Assembly (NCBI GenBank): GCA_020002185.1
Contig: CM034543.1
Coordinates: forward strand, 34,058,282 to 34,122,281
DNA from: Paraescarpia echinospica
Taxonomy: Eukaryota; Annelida; Polychaeta; Sabellida; Siboglinidae
Reading direction: 5' to 3'
DNA: 64,000 nt
The position numbers were made by a program, and so were the translations under genes. Shown one piece after another: positions 15,847 through 28,254 of the stretch (the first letter of the stretch is position 1; each line of letters begins with the position of its first letter). The notes below the pieces were generated by a model that made no database searches, was not told the DNA's origin, and saw nothing but the letters and a program-made list of their open reading frames with translations.

Positions 15847-17447
15847 CAGCGTTCGAAATAGCACTTGTCTGTTTGTCCGGGACAAGTGATTTTTGACCCG
15901 GACAAGTAAAATGACTCTACATGGTTATCCGGTGGACAAGTGAAAATGTACAGTAAATAGTGACGCATGCAACATTGAAACATTTTTATTTGAGGAAATT
16001 CAAACGTAAATGAAGTTTGCTAGCAATCGCGCGCGTTGCAATTTTGTTGGTGTGTTGGCGTCTTGTCGTTCCGCCGCCAGTGTGTTGTACGTCAGTGTTC
16101 GACCGAGTTTAGTGCCTGCGTTAACAGGGTCATGCGCTGAGCGCACCGACCTAGCTCTGTCATACGCGTAGGACAGACTCCGCATCAGCCATCGTTGACC
16201 GAGGTTGTATTTCACACAATCGTAAATCGTTCAGTTTGGCCGACGTACAACTTTCTTCCATTCACGGATCATATTTGATGAACTTTGGAAATAGTAGACT
16301 TTGTATCGCTACCTGTTATTTGAATAAGTATATACAAAGTTTTACCCATTATTACGCCTAACCCACGCGGACTCAGCAGTCTTCCAAGACCAAGTCATCG
16401 AACTGTCGTTAGCCGATCCAGATCGGTAACAATTTTCAAAACTTGTAACTGGCTCTCCGGTAAATCTATAGTGCTGGTTGATAAACGGAATATTAATGAC
16501 ATTTCATAAATGTTGTTGTATCTATGTAACATTTATATTAACCATAAATTGCGTTTTGAAACCGAATTATGCAAGACGCGCGGCCGGGGATGGTGCGCCA
16601 ACCGCCGTTGACATGTCACGTGACTAAATCTATAAATTATATTCCGCCTGGTAAATGTAATTCGGGCACCGTTAAAACTGTTTTATCATCATTGAAATGG
16701 TAATATAACATTTAGGAAAATTATGCGTTTGTTTGCTGATGATCAATTGAATATTATCTTCATTTGTAAAATACAGAACTATGTTAATATTGAAGTTCAT
16801 ATAGGTTGACAAAAATATTCTCATATTAGGTCTATATAATTTATTATGATTTTTGGACATCTCCTGGCTTTGTATTGGTCATGTTCCTGGTTGAGTGGCG
16901 TCTTCAATGACAAACTGATGCAACAATTTTACATCAGTGTTATATGTTATATATATATATATATACCATATATATATATATATCTACCATATTAAACATA
17001 AACAGTTTTTGCAACACTATAAAATGAAAATAGCAAGGAAAAAATTGTCTAATTCCTATTATTGTAATAATTATTTGTTATTAATAAAAGCGTTCATATC
17101 AGTATCACTAAAATATTGGTATACATCATGTAATGTATCTACTTTTAATATTCGTAATGAACAGTAATGGACCGGAAAATAGTTGCAAATATAATTTTGC
17201 AATTTAGAAATTTGCAGACTAAATCAAATTGTGTCATTAATCACAAGTCACTCAGATGTACATGCAACGGAACAGCAGGAACATTGTATTGTTGTCATAA
17301 AAATAAGACAGACTTTTTAACGTTTTTTCCGAAGCTTCGATTCCCCTTGACAACCACTAGGACAAGTTAAAATTTTGGCGGACAAGTAGATTTCAAAACT
17401 TACTTGTCCGGCGGACAAGTAAATATTCTGGCTTATTTCTATCGCTG
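15847..17447. mobile_element. Non-autonomous hAT-like transposon (family A, GACAAGT subterminal repeats)
   Basis: The ends read CAGCGTTCGAAATAG (15847) and, on the opposite strand, CAGCGATAGAAATAAGC (17447), i.e. short inverted repeats of hAT type. Just inside both ends are repeated ACTTGTCC/GGACAAGT motifs in both orientations (15860-15960 and 17350-17425). The interior (about 1.4 kb) has no transposase frame. An 8-bp target duplication is not clear: the flanks ATCACGTG and ACGTGGTA share only ACGTG out of register. Calling it hAT rests on TIR form and subterminal repeat architecture. Confidence 0.55.
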
Positions 17448-17454
17448 ACGTGGT

Positions 17455-18795
17455 ATCGTGACGTCACATATGACCCACACTCGCATTAGGCCGACCCTTT
17501 CCATGCATTCAGAGCATGTTTACAAGGATAGCTTTTGGGTCAAAACGAACGTCAGAATGAGTTATTGTGCAATATTCCGATGTAATACAAACACTAGTCA
17601 TCATAGAGGAACAAGCAGTTATCTTACGGTTCCATATGAATCCAATTTTATATTCAAAACAATGAATGTGAATGTGCCTACAAGTTGACTATGTTTCGCC
17701 GAGCTTGGGCTCGTTTTCAGAATAATTATATCGAATGCAACCAATGGGAGATAATCTACACCAATAAACATACATAGCAAACATATATTGTATCCAGCTA
17801 CAGAAAGTAACGTGTATAATCTCATATCACTAGAATATCGATATAATGAAGGAGTTTATACTATGATGCACTGTTTGTAAATATTTTTTAAATTTTTGTA
17901 GTAATTATTTATTTGCCACAAAAATGAAAATATGGTAATTATGTATAACAATGTTTCTAAATTTTATTTATCCAGACAGATCACAATTTGTTTTCACATA
18001 TATAATTACAATATATTACCGTACAATATATATATATATATATATACAATTAATAAATTATATATCCATTACATTATATTTGTTTGGATAAATAAAATTT
18101 AGAAATATTGTTATATAATTCCCATATTTTCATTTTTGTGGCGAATAAATAATTACTACAAAAATTTTACAAATATTTACAAACAGTGCATCATAGTATA
18201 ACAATTTTTTGGTTTATATTACTTCGTGAAAACATTTTTAAAAAGTGTAAAGAAAATTAATGGATTGGACTGGCATCGCCCGATTGTAAAATAAATGACA
18301 AGAAAGCAACGGGTCTACCAACTGAGCTAGCGGCACCGACAGAAAGTCACTGACTGATTTAAGTTGTTATGATAAATTGTACGACTCCTTCATATATATC
18401 GATATTCTCGTGATATAATGAGATTATACACGTTACTTTCTGTAGCTGGATACAATATACGGTATGTTTGCTATGTATGTTTATTGGTGTAGATTATCTC
18501 CCGTTGGTTGCATTCGATATCATTATTCTGAAAACGAGCCCAAGCTCTGGCGAAACCTAGTCAACTTGTAGGCCCATTCGCATTCATTGTTTTGAATAAA
18601 ATTGGATTCATATGGAACCGTAAGATAACTGCTTGTTCCTCTATGATGACTAGTGTTTGTATTACATCGGAATATTGCACAATAACTCATTCTGATGTTC
18701 GGTTAGACCCAAAAGCTATCCTTGTAAACATGTTCTGAATGCATGGAAACGGTCGGCCTGATGCGAGTATGGGTCATATGTGACATCACATATCA
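17455..18795. repeat. Large foldback: ~0.54 kb inverted arms
   Basis: The left arm (about 17455-17977) is the reverse complement of the right arm (about 18082-18795) at roughly 90% or better by eye. Matching landmarks are CATATGACCC, AGAGGAACAAGCAGTTATC, CAGCTACAGAAAGTAACGTG and TTGCCACAAAAATGAAAATA. The right arm is interrupted at about 18203-18383. The loop is AT-rich with a TA run. A frame in the left arm starting at 17557 reads MSYCAIFRC and SYLTVPYE, faintly like the start of a THAP zinc finger (C-x4-C), but it ends early; that reading is speculative. Confidence 0.8.
18203..18383 (-). repeat. tRNA-derived SINE-like insertion in the foldback's right arm
   Basis: On the minus strand it contains GCTAGCTCAGTTGGTAGA, an excellent tRNA A-box. 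The expected B-box is degenerate (ATCGGGCGATGCCAG). It has no counterpart in the left foldback arm, so it is a later insertion. Confidence 0.55.
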
Positions 18796-19377
18796 GCATC
18801 CCGAAAAGTGTGCCAAAAATATGCATATTCGAAAATGTCTGGCTGCACAGCATAAAATGTGGAATTTCTAATTCATTGAATTTTTGATTTTTTTTGGCTT
18901 GGTCGACATGGAAATAGATAGCAGGATGTAATATAATATGAATTCAAGCATTAGTTGTTTTTATTCCCTTTAACTTTCACTCCCTGACTAAGATAAAATT
19001 ATACTGTTCAAAGATTGTGCAATTTTGTTCACTCCTTACTGCTCCAATTCACCGAGTTATATTTAAATAAAAACTACTTAAGCACATGCTGGCTGCTGTG
19101 TCTTGCTTAGGATAATCATAGCATCATAAATATATATATATATTATCTAGGGGATTCTCATCTGATTAGATATATATATACACATTATAATGACAACCAG
19201 AGACACTACACCAACACTCCGTATTTACCTGGTTGGAATCCACATTATTATGTAATTGAAATTCTGCACAAATCCATATAAATCCACAAATAAATTATGT
19301 CTTTCATTGGTTAACCTGCCTTAATAGTAATCCTTATTCCTACCAAATGCCTCCATCTACCAGCCTAACAAAGACAT

Positions 19378-19985
19378 ACGGTGGATCCTCACTATCAAGG
19401 TCACATCAGTGGATCCTCACTATTAAGGTCACCCACAGTGGATCCTCACTATTAAGGTCACATCAGTGGAACCTTATTATTAAGGTCACCCTAAGAGGAT
19501 CCTCACTATTAAGGTCACCCCAGTGGATCCTCACTATTAAGGTCACCCTCAGGGGATCCTCACTATCAAGGTCACCCACATTGGAACCACACTATTAAGG
19601 TCACCCTCGGTGCAACCTCACTATTAAGGTCACCCTCAGTGGATCCTCACTATTAAGGTCATCCTCATTGGATCCTCATTATTAAGGTCCCCCCTCAGTG
19701 GATCCTCACTATCAAGGTCACCCACAGTGGATCCTCACTATTAAGGTCACCCTCATTGGAACCGCACTATTAAGGTCACCCTCGGTGCAACCTCACTATT
19801 AAGGTCACCCTCAGTGGATCCTCACTATTAAGGTCCCCCTCAGTGGATCCTCACTATCAAGGTCACCCACAGTGGATCCTCACTATCAAGGTCACCCACA
19901 GTGGATCCTCATTATTAAGATCACCCTCAGTGGATCCTCACTATTAAGGTCACCCACAGTGGATCCCCGAGGGTGACCTTAAAAT
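19378..19985. repeat. Minisatellite, ~30-bp unit, about 20 copies
   Basis: The unit is GTGGATCCTCACTATTAAGG followed by TCACCC(A/T)CA, with variants. The array ends at about 19963 with an inverted partial unit (GAGGGTGACCTTA). A dispersed relative sits at 9728. Each unit carries a BamHI palindrome GGATCC and an AGGTCA half-site. Confidence 0.9.
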
Positions 19986-21420
19986 GTGTTTTCATGTTTT
20001 CTGTTTTAGTGATGATCAGTTGCCAAGAAGCAAGAGCGGAGTTAACTTGTTTAGCCGTCTCGGTACTTGGAATGCCGACTATCTTGGAGTGCGGCTCCTG
20101 CTATGTTACACCATCCTCATTCCTGACAAGTTCAGTGCGTGTCTCAGCTCTGTTGAAGTCTAAATAGCAGTTGGTTGTGGCTCTTAGTCTTCCTAGTAGA
20201 TTTATCTTCAGTTAGTTCTAACAGTTCCAGTTATATGGCAACAAGTCTGAGAATGTGACCAAAATACTTGAGTTTGTATTTCTTGTGTAACAGTTGTCTT
20301 TTTCTTCCATCCTGCATGAGAAATGCTACACTGGTGACATGATCATTTATTTGTCTGTTCCAATACCCTGAATCAGCCAGTCAGTCGTATTTTGCCAGAT
20401 TTGTGGTTTAGAGTCTGTGGGAATACATATTTGTATACGTTAAAGCTGTCTTCTAGTGTCTATGACTGAAGTTGACATTGTCCAATATCTAGGTTATATT
20501 CAACATTTCCCCAGATTAATAGTGGATCTGATTAGAGATAACAGAGAGTGATATCCCTGCAGCAATGTCAAACTCAGTGAACCTGAGCCAATATAATAAT
20601 AGCAATTACATATGTGGGCAGGGTGAGTTCCTATCTAATAATTTTGCATATTTTCTTAGGGCAATATGCACTGACCTGAACCAGTTACATAGTGTTGCGC
20701 TCATCTTTAATTAGCCTGACTGTCTGTACAATGTCATCAGTGGACATATGAACCTACTGGACACACCAACATGGCTAACAGTTGGTCCCTAGGGCCATTG
20801 GTCCCTTCCAGGGCACTTTGACATGCCAGCACGTACAATATGGCCCATAACAATCCCATAGCTCATGTTATACAGGTTATAGCCATTAAGCTTTGATAGG
20901 TCGGCCATACATATGACCATAAGAATTGTAGTACCCTGTAATGATGGTTCTGTTTTGGGCATTAACCATTCAGCACTGATGTTGTCATGGTTATTATGTG
21001 AACAAGGAAATGCTTAGAATTAATCAATATTCATAAAAACTTAAGAGCATCTAATTCTGGTCTCACAACATTTAAATGTTCTAAGTGTTGTGGTTAACTA
21101 ATTCTAAGTGGATGGAAGTATTAGCATATATAATTGATATAATTTGCTATAGTATTTAGTACTATTTACAAACATGGGTACTAATATATCATATGATAAT
21201 AGCCAGTTGTTTTCAAAAGGGACTGAGCAGTACCTAAACCATTAAAAAGTGTCATGTAGGTCAATCTTGTATGCCAGAGATTTTTACAGAAGTGTTACTT
21301 TAATAAATAAATGAATAAATAAGAAAGTTATTAACTTGATTGCTGTCCTGATTCCTGGTCCTCTAGATACCTATAGATCTGCCTTTTAAGGTTCCTATGA
21401 ATGTTTCACCTGTGATGATA
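19986..21420. other. Non-coding; no supported gene
   Basis: Only short uninformative frames and AT-rich sequence; nothing recognised. Confidence 0.4.
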
Positions 21421-21428
21421 GCCATGAT

Positions 21429-22732
21429 CAGACCTGGGGCCGAGTACATTTTCATGAGTACAAGTACGAGTACTTTGATGATGGATGAGTACGAGTACGT
21501 TGCTAAAAGCTGAGTATGAGTACGAGTACATTCTCACGAGTACGAATAAAAGTACGAGTACATTAAAAAATATATAAATATTAAATAATAATGTATTTTA
21601 AACTGATTTAATTAATCTAATTTATATAACTCAGCACAAGTGATTATGTAATGGCAGTTGATACATTTTAATGAGGAAAACTAAGAAAAACCTCTATTTC
21701 ATCAACAATGAAATTCACTTCATTGGCATTAATTTCAGTGGCATCGCATCATATGATCTTATCATCTGTTTGCTCTTGCACCAAATGAACATGAGTTGTT
21801 CACAGGTTGAGTCTTTCAGGCTGCACCGTTCAGGGCAGAATACTTTCTCGGCTATGCTAAATACCCTTTCAACTGGGGCTGATGAGGCCAGAATGCCGAG
21901 ATGGTGAGGGACCAACTGAGCCAGAGTTGGAAAACTCAGAACTGCAGTGGGTCACTGTGACGATCTGTACATGGCTGACTGAGGTATTCGTTCACCTCTA
22001 CAATCAGCAATCTGCTGATATTATAAGTTTGCAGTTTATATTTTCTGATGGTAGACTACTAATTGTTGAGAGGGTTAGCACATGTCCACATAACAGGCTC
22101 AGCATCCCCTTTGGACTTTTTAGCCAGGTGGCTGACATGGGATCATACTAGTGTAGGAGGCAGTCTGACAGGCAGCCACCTTACTTCTACAGAGGAAGAC
22201 TGGCATTTTTTGTTCTTAGCAGTTAGCACTGTCAGACTACATCAAAGGCATTTCCTGTCTAACTGGTGGGTTAACTGCTAATTGGCTCTTTATGGACAAC
22301 CTGGTGGCTCAATTAAACAAACAGATTTATGGCCTGAACTGATAGCCTACAATTATTGTTTGCTGAAGAGGGTGTTTCTGACTGTGAAAAGATGCTGCCT
22401 GTTGCCATGTTTGGATATCATAGTCATGGACTCATGGTTATCTGAGAATGAGGATGTACTACGTGTAGGTATGGTAAGGTGGTATTCTATCAGAATTAAC
22501 AAAGTATTTAAAAAACAGTTGAACATTTAAATATTTCAGGAAAGTTTCATTTTATAACCAAATATATTTATTTTCCCCAGTACATATTGAGAAAGTACTC
22601 AGATGTACTTGTAATGTACTCGTAAAATATGAGTACAATGAGTACGATTACGAGTCCATGACCCATAAGTTTTATGAGTACAAGTACTTAAAAAATATAC
22701 TTGAGTACACGAGTACTTCGGCCCCAGGTCTG
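21429..22732 (-). mobile_element. hAT transposon copy (family C), with 8-bp target duplication
   Basis: The TIRs are CAGACCTGGGGCCGAGTAC at the left end and its inverse (GGCCCCAGGTCTG) at the right end. The flanking 8-mers GCCATGAT (21421-21428 and 22733-22740) are identical, a perfect hAT-type target duplication. Inside both ends are dense GAGTAC/GTACTCG hexamer arrays. A transposase C-terminal fragment is on the minus strand. At 1.3 kb the copy is internally deleted and probably non-autonomous. Confidence 0.85.
21715..21915 (-). pseudogene. hAT transposase C-terminal dimerisation fragment
   Basis: A 66-codon frame reads LGILASSAPVERVFSIAEKV and then CPERCSLKDSTCEQLMF. This matches the conserved hAT C-terminal block (A-S-S-A-x-x-E-R-x-F-S, then R/C-x-S-L, then L-M). 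The glutamate of the APVERVFS motif is the third catalytic acid of hAT transposases. The upstream RNase H-like core with the two aspartates is missing within the 1.3 kb element, so it cannot encode an active enzyme. Confidence 0.7.
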
Positions 22733-22740
22733 GCCATGAT

Positions 22741-24436
22741 ACAATATGAAGCATTCAAGCTTTATACTGCAATAGTGTTGCCTACACTAATGTTGAACAA
22801 ACAGAGTTAGCTATTGTCAACACATTATAAATTTGATAGTTAGCTATTTATTATTCATGACACGTCTCATAACACAGAGTACTTGTTAAGCATCATTAAT
22901 TACTGGTGGCAGTGGCTTCTGTTGATGCAGATTAGAGCAGGTTCTCGGGTGACTGTGATCACTGCAGAATATTTGTCAGGTCTAGGTTGAACTTCACATA
23001 TATACCTGCTTTTCTACAAATTTCTTTTTGTAAATAACTGAAAAGAATGTCTTGTTTCATGTGTCAGATACAGAATTATTTATAATTTTGTTTCTAAAAT
23101 AAGAAATTTGCCTCAAGATCGCAGCTGCCCCAGTGTACGGATTCCTGCCAAATCACATCACAATACATTAATAAAGTTCATTGAAAGAAGACGCACACTT
23201 TTAAATACATGTAGGCTACTTGTTGGACAAATTACCCCCTACACCTTTTTTCTGTTTAATAGTTTTTTCTTAATTATTATAAACTATTCAAGTCTCATAA
23301 CATTGTATACATTACTGGCAATATTCTAAGGGGATTTGCAGATATAGGTTCAAAGGCAAAAAACTTATAAATTGTGTGTAACCATGATACTTTTAATACA
23401 TTCCTCCTAACCCTATCATTCAACCCAAGGGAGTACTTACACGGCGGATGTTGCTAATAATTTAGGCCAGTTACGCACAAGATAACCTCCACCCATGTCT
23501 TTAATCATTATTAATTTAATTAATGTCATGGATGGCCATGACGCTATTTTAATGTTGTCATTTATGTGTTAAGCTGTCGGTGACAACAGTAGCACAAATT
23601 CAAATCAGTTGTCACAACCTCCAAATCCAACTGACATCAAGTATATCAAGGCAAGAACAAGAAAAACTGACATCAAGTCTATCAAAGCAAGAACAAGAAA
23701 ATGTGCGATCTGTTGACAGCGTTGACGATTCGCTTGAGTGGGTAAATGAGTAATGCTTACCTTCAAGATGCAGAATGGCTACAGCCCAAACGGCGTACAA
23801 TAAGACACAGTTGTGGTTTTCTTGCGTCATTTATTTGTGTGTTTCTTGACCACCTCTTAAATGCTGCCTGTCGGCCGATCGGACAACCCCGGTACATAGG
23901 ACATCCAAACACGGCACAGCATACGTCCCAAAAGTCGATAACGTTTCTCTCGGCCTCGCTTGTACCTCTCTACTTCTCTATTGTGAGTGTGGCTGTGTGC
24001 ATAAAGTAATTCCGCTCACAGTATTCTCAATATAAGTCACAAATAATTGCTACAGCGGAACTCTCGCAGGTTCTGATTCCAGTGACGTAAATCCTGTTCT
24101 ATAAGCTACGACAACGTTCGTTGTGAATGGGTGACCAACTCGGTAAGTAGAACTCAACACAGCTCTGACGAACTCAATTCCGGTCGTGTGATTCCAACAA
24201 GGTCTGCTGTTACATCGGCAAAGCGCCCTCCCGCCTGCTGACACAAACATATATGTCTACCGATATACTCTCGCAATAAATGTAATAGTGCATAATTATT
24301 TTCTATGTAAATTTGTATGCAACTTCCCCTGCCCTGCATTCACAATGTGTCTGAAGTAGTGCTTGGAATGGGTAGTTAGTTTATCTCTCGGTTAAGTGGG
24401 ATAAGGTTGGACAAACGTGATAGCATTTAGCTATAA
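22741..24436. other. Non-coding; becomes CpG-richer toward 23.6-24.5 kb
   Basis: No recognisable coding exon. From about 23.6 kb CpG dinucleotides are more frequent than to the left, which would fit a nearby promoter (see 24437). Confidence 0.35.
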
Positions 24437-24612
24437 TGACGTCATTTGGTGACTCCCTGCGTTGCTCCGCCCATTTGACGTCAAAAACCCACGCATTCAA
24501 CCCCATATATACTAGGCCCTATAACCCTCGGAGGAAATAATTAGGCTATTACGCAACCGAATTGTACTAAACCGGCCCGCATTGTCAGAGAAAACTGTTA
24601 ATCAGTTTATGT
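24437..24612 (+). promoter_or_regulatory. Candidate promoter: CRE - GC box - CRE - TATA, with downstream splice donor
   Basis: Two perfect CRE palindromes TGACGTCA (24437-24444 and 24476-24483) flank a GC-box-like GCTCCGCCC (24464-24472). A TATATAC box follows near 24505. About 105 bp after the TATA box is a strong 5' splice donor context, TTTAT|GTGAGT, at 24611. The order and spacing fit a short pol II promoter with a non-coding first exon, but no coding exon can be tied to it within the window. Confidence 0.35.
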
Positions 24613-25006
24613 GAGTAGGCAACCTATTACATAAAACTTGCCGGTGTTCTTGGTAAATTGTCAGACATAAGCATAGGCCCAGTATTAATGGGTTGGCTTA
24701 CAATACCGATGTTGTAACTGGAGGTGCTTTGAACCTCTACATAGACTCAATGTCATATATGCAGGATTTGGACTTCATTGTGCAGTACTGTATTAGTTTA
24801 CACTGAACATGCAAAACAGCTAAGTTGTTTAGGGCTAGAAACGCAGACCGTACATAATTGAACAGGGTACAGAATAAGTGTAGTCTTACAGGTGTATACA
24901 AATGCATGTCAATATAGCCCTTTGATTACGTGTAATTAGTAGGTCCAATAAAACATCAGCTTATACAAACATAAATACAGCGTTGACTTTTGATGTAGAT
25001 GCATAT

Positions 25007-25994
25007 CAGACCTGGGGCGGAAGTACTCAGTACTCGTGTACTCATGTACTCGAGTACATTTTTGAAGTACTCCTACTCGTACTTGTACTCATAAAACGTA
25101 TGGGTCATGGACTCGTAATCGTACTCATACTCATTGTACTCAGATTTTACGAGTACATTACGAATACATCTGAGTACTTTCTCAATATATATTGAGGAAA
25201 ATATATTTAATTGTTGTTATAAAATTAAACTTTCCTGAAATATTTTAATGTTCAACTATTTTTTAAATATTGCGTTATTTCTGATATAATACCACCTTAC
25301 CATCCCTAGACATAGCACATCCTCATTCTCTGATAACCATGACTATGATAACCAAACATGGCAACAGGCAGCATCTTTTCCCAGTCAGAAACACCCTGTT
25401 AACCAAACAATAATTGTAGGCTATCAGTTCAGGCCATAAACCTGTTTGTTTAATTGAGCCACCAGGGTGTCCATAAAGAGCCAATTAGCAGTTAACCCAC
25501 CAGTTAGACAGGAAATGCATTTGATGTAGTGTTGAGACCATGCCACTTGGCACTGGCTGACAGTGCCAACTGCTAAGAACAAGAAATGCTAGTCATCCTC
25601 TGTAGAAGTATAAGGTGGCTCAAGTCAGACTGCCTCCCACACTAGTATAATCCCATGCCAGCAGCCTGGCTAAAAAGTCCAAAGGGGATTTTGAGCCTGT
25701 TATGTGGACATGTGCTAACCCTCTCAAAACCAGCAGCCTACGATCAGAAAATATATATTGCAAACTTATAATATCAGCAAAAACTGTATTAACTGCCATT
25801 GCATATTCACTTGTGCACAGTTATAGAAATTAGATTAATTCATAATAAAAAATACGTTAGTATTTAATATTTATATTTAAAAAAATGTACTCGTACTTTT
25901 ACTCGTACTCGTGAGAATGTACTCGTACTTGTACTCGTACTCAGCTTTTAGCAATGTACTCGTACTCATGAAAATGTACTCGGCCCCAGGTCTG
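25007..25994 (+). mobile_element. hAT family C copy, opposite orientation, non-autonomous
   Basis: It starts CAGACCTGGGGCGGAAGTAC and ends GTACTCGGCCCCAGGTCTG. Flanking 8-mers ATGCATAT (24999-25006) and GTGCATAT (25995-26002) match at 7 of 8 positions, consistent with a target duplication. Its interior is homologous to the copy at 21429-22732 but reversed (for example AATTGAGCCACCAGGGTGTC versus GACAACCTGGTGGCTCAATT). No intact transposase frame. Confidence 0.85.
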
Positions 25995-28159
25995 GTGCAT
26001 ATGGTTATTTTTCATGTAATCGTGGTTTTATGGAACACGTACTCGAGTCATCGGACATACAAATATACAACGATAACCTAATAACTTTCGGGGCCGTTCC
26101 ACAATGACGTAACAGGACCGTGGCATGGTTAATTTCAACATATCCACTGCAACCCTTCCCTTTCGCACTCACCAAAAAACCCCAACTGCATTCTCCCCTT
26201 GAAACCTACAATCGCACCCGGTCCCTATTTTTTAATATCAAACGATTACCCCTATATATGCATGTCTGTGGGAGCTACCCCTCAAACGGAACTCTTGCTT
26301 CAGCAGTAGCAGCGGGAACGCATTCTCATCTGGCCAACATGTTCAGCAATTTCAGAGATCGTTCCCCAATTCCTCGTCATATCGTTTAGTTACGCTACCG
26401 CCCCGTCAATATATCATGTTATTGGCGTGTATAGTATGTACCCCATATAGTCCCGGGGTCTATAATTAAGGGCCTGGTTATAAAACATGGCATAAACACT
26501 GGCATAGCCATAAAACACAAACTACCATTGGTGGTACAGTAATCGTTGTGGTAGTGGTAGTACCAAAGCATGAAAGGATGTAGGCCTGTTACTGATTCCA
26601 TTTATTTATGAATACAAATAGGATGAAACTAAAACTTCAAAGGCGAAAAAAACAGCCTAAAATTAGCATCTAAACGTCAAACGGTAATTTTTTTAAATGG
26701 GTCTCTGAATTATTCATTAGCCTGCTTTTTGATGAGAAAAGTGCCTGAAAGTGAAAAGTCGCAACTTTATCATATATCTATGTCACGTCATCATCGTGCC
26801 AACTGGCAGGATAAATAACACAAAACAGTTCGTATTTCGTTTTCCATTTGGATGTTTGAAAAGACAGACGAATGGTGAATTAGTGCACGGACCACCAGAG
26901 GGGTGCAAAACTTGTCAGATGCTAATGTAAGTTGCGAGCAAAAATTAGCGTTATTAATTCTGGTTCTGGCGCCACAAATTCGCCGGTGAGCGTGTTAGGA
27001 ATGGAAAGTGTTTATGAGTTCGGGAGGGGGGTTGTAAACGAAACGCCTTACCCGAAACCAGAATACCTTGCCCATGGTTCCCCGCAGATATGGACTTGTT
27101 GATTCAAATAAACGCTAATGCTATTTCGCCGCACGACCTTATTGCGAAGGCTGTAGTTCGCTAGCGCAATTATCCGCACGTAAGGCTGTCAATTAGTTTT
27201 CTGGCCAACGGTCAGTCATATGTACGTCGCATTAGATGCTTTATTCTACATAACAGTGCGTGACAGAGCATTCTCGCATAAATTTGAAAATGTTTATCGC
27301 TGTAACCATTAGCTAATTGGATTGGATAGCAGGCGTGCGAAGAATGTGTTAATCCTTGTGACACGCTGATCATAGAATAATTGTGTAAATTAAATGCCTG
27401 TTTACACCAGTGTTGTTCCTCTGATATTGTCGTATCACAACCTGCTGTAAGCCTACCACATATCCAGACACAAGTCGGTCCGTGTGAACACCTCACGAGC
27501 CCGATTACCGAGGTCAATTTGTGGCTACGATTGATTGTATTGTATAATGGCGACTGGGTTCAAGATTACGATAGTCACTGCGATTTTTTAAATAATGACT
27601 ATTCTCCGGCCATTGTGACAGACAGTAGGTGCATCCGTCGTAACCTTTCATCAAAGCTCAAATCGGAATTGGCGTGAGTCAATATGTCGCATTCTTAATG
27701 TCTAGACATGTCGCTCGTGTAAACGCACCCGTAGTTTGTGTGTGCATATCGTGCGATATCGTGTTGCACATCAGAATTCAGAAGTAACGCCATATTCGCC
27801 GCCACTTGGCTCTGAAAACCCCAAACCCACACCAAAAACTTCAGCGGAAGAAGGTAACTGAAGAATTGACGGTTGAGTCTGAGAAGTCAGCTTTTCTGGA
27901 TGCACAAAACAGCTCATTATCAAGTCTGAGCGCGTGTGAACCTGCAGATTCAATTACACTCTGAACGCACGTGAACCTGGAGATGCAATTACAAGAATCT
28001 GACAGACCACTTGTCATGTTTCGTGTGTACATCTAAGCTCGAATTGATCTAATTATGCGTCACGTTCTGGCACTTTTCAGCCTCCTTCGCTGTGTAGAGC
28101 TGTCGCAGATTTGTACGTTGCCTCATTGGAAGATCCAGCAATATAACATTTCTTTGTAT
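25995..28159. other. Non-coding, low-repeat stretch
   Basis: No domain-bearing exon recognised. Base composition is more balanced than in the leftmost 15 kb. Frames up to about 100 codons lack recognisable homology or clear splice structure. Confidence 0.35.
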
Positions 28160-28235
28160 AATGCAGAGCGCAGTGGCATCGGATTCTTAATCGAGAAAAC
28201 CCGGGTTCGAATCATATTGCTGGCGTTTCAAACAT
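28160..28235 (+). repeat. tRNA-like SINE relic
   Basis: CCGGGTTCGAATC is a perfect pol III B-box. The upstream GCAGTGGCATCGG is a weak A-box, about 30 nt away. It lies immediately upstream of a LINE 3' fragment. No tRNA fold is completed. Confidence 0.35.
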
Positions 28236-28254
28236 TGGGCAACTTCGTTCACTG

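Noticed and set aside
17557..17688. THAP zinc-finger gene
   Set aside because: Only a C-x4-C start is visible and the frame ends before the C-x2-H part.
18290..18350. Functional tRNA gene
   Set aside because: Good A-box but no proper B-box, T-arm or acceptor stem; it is a SINE-type relic.
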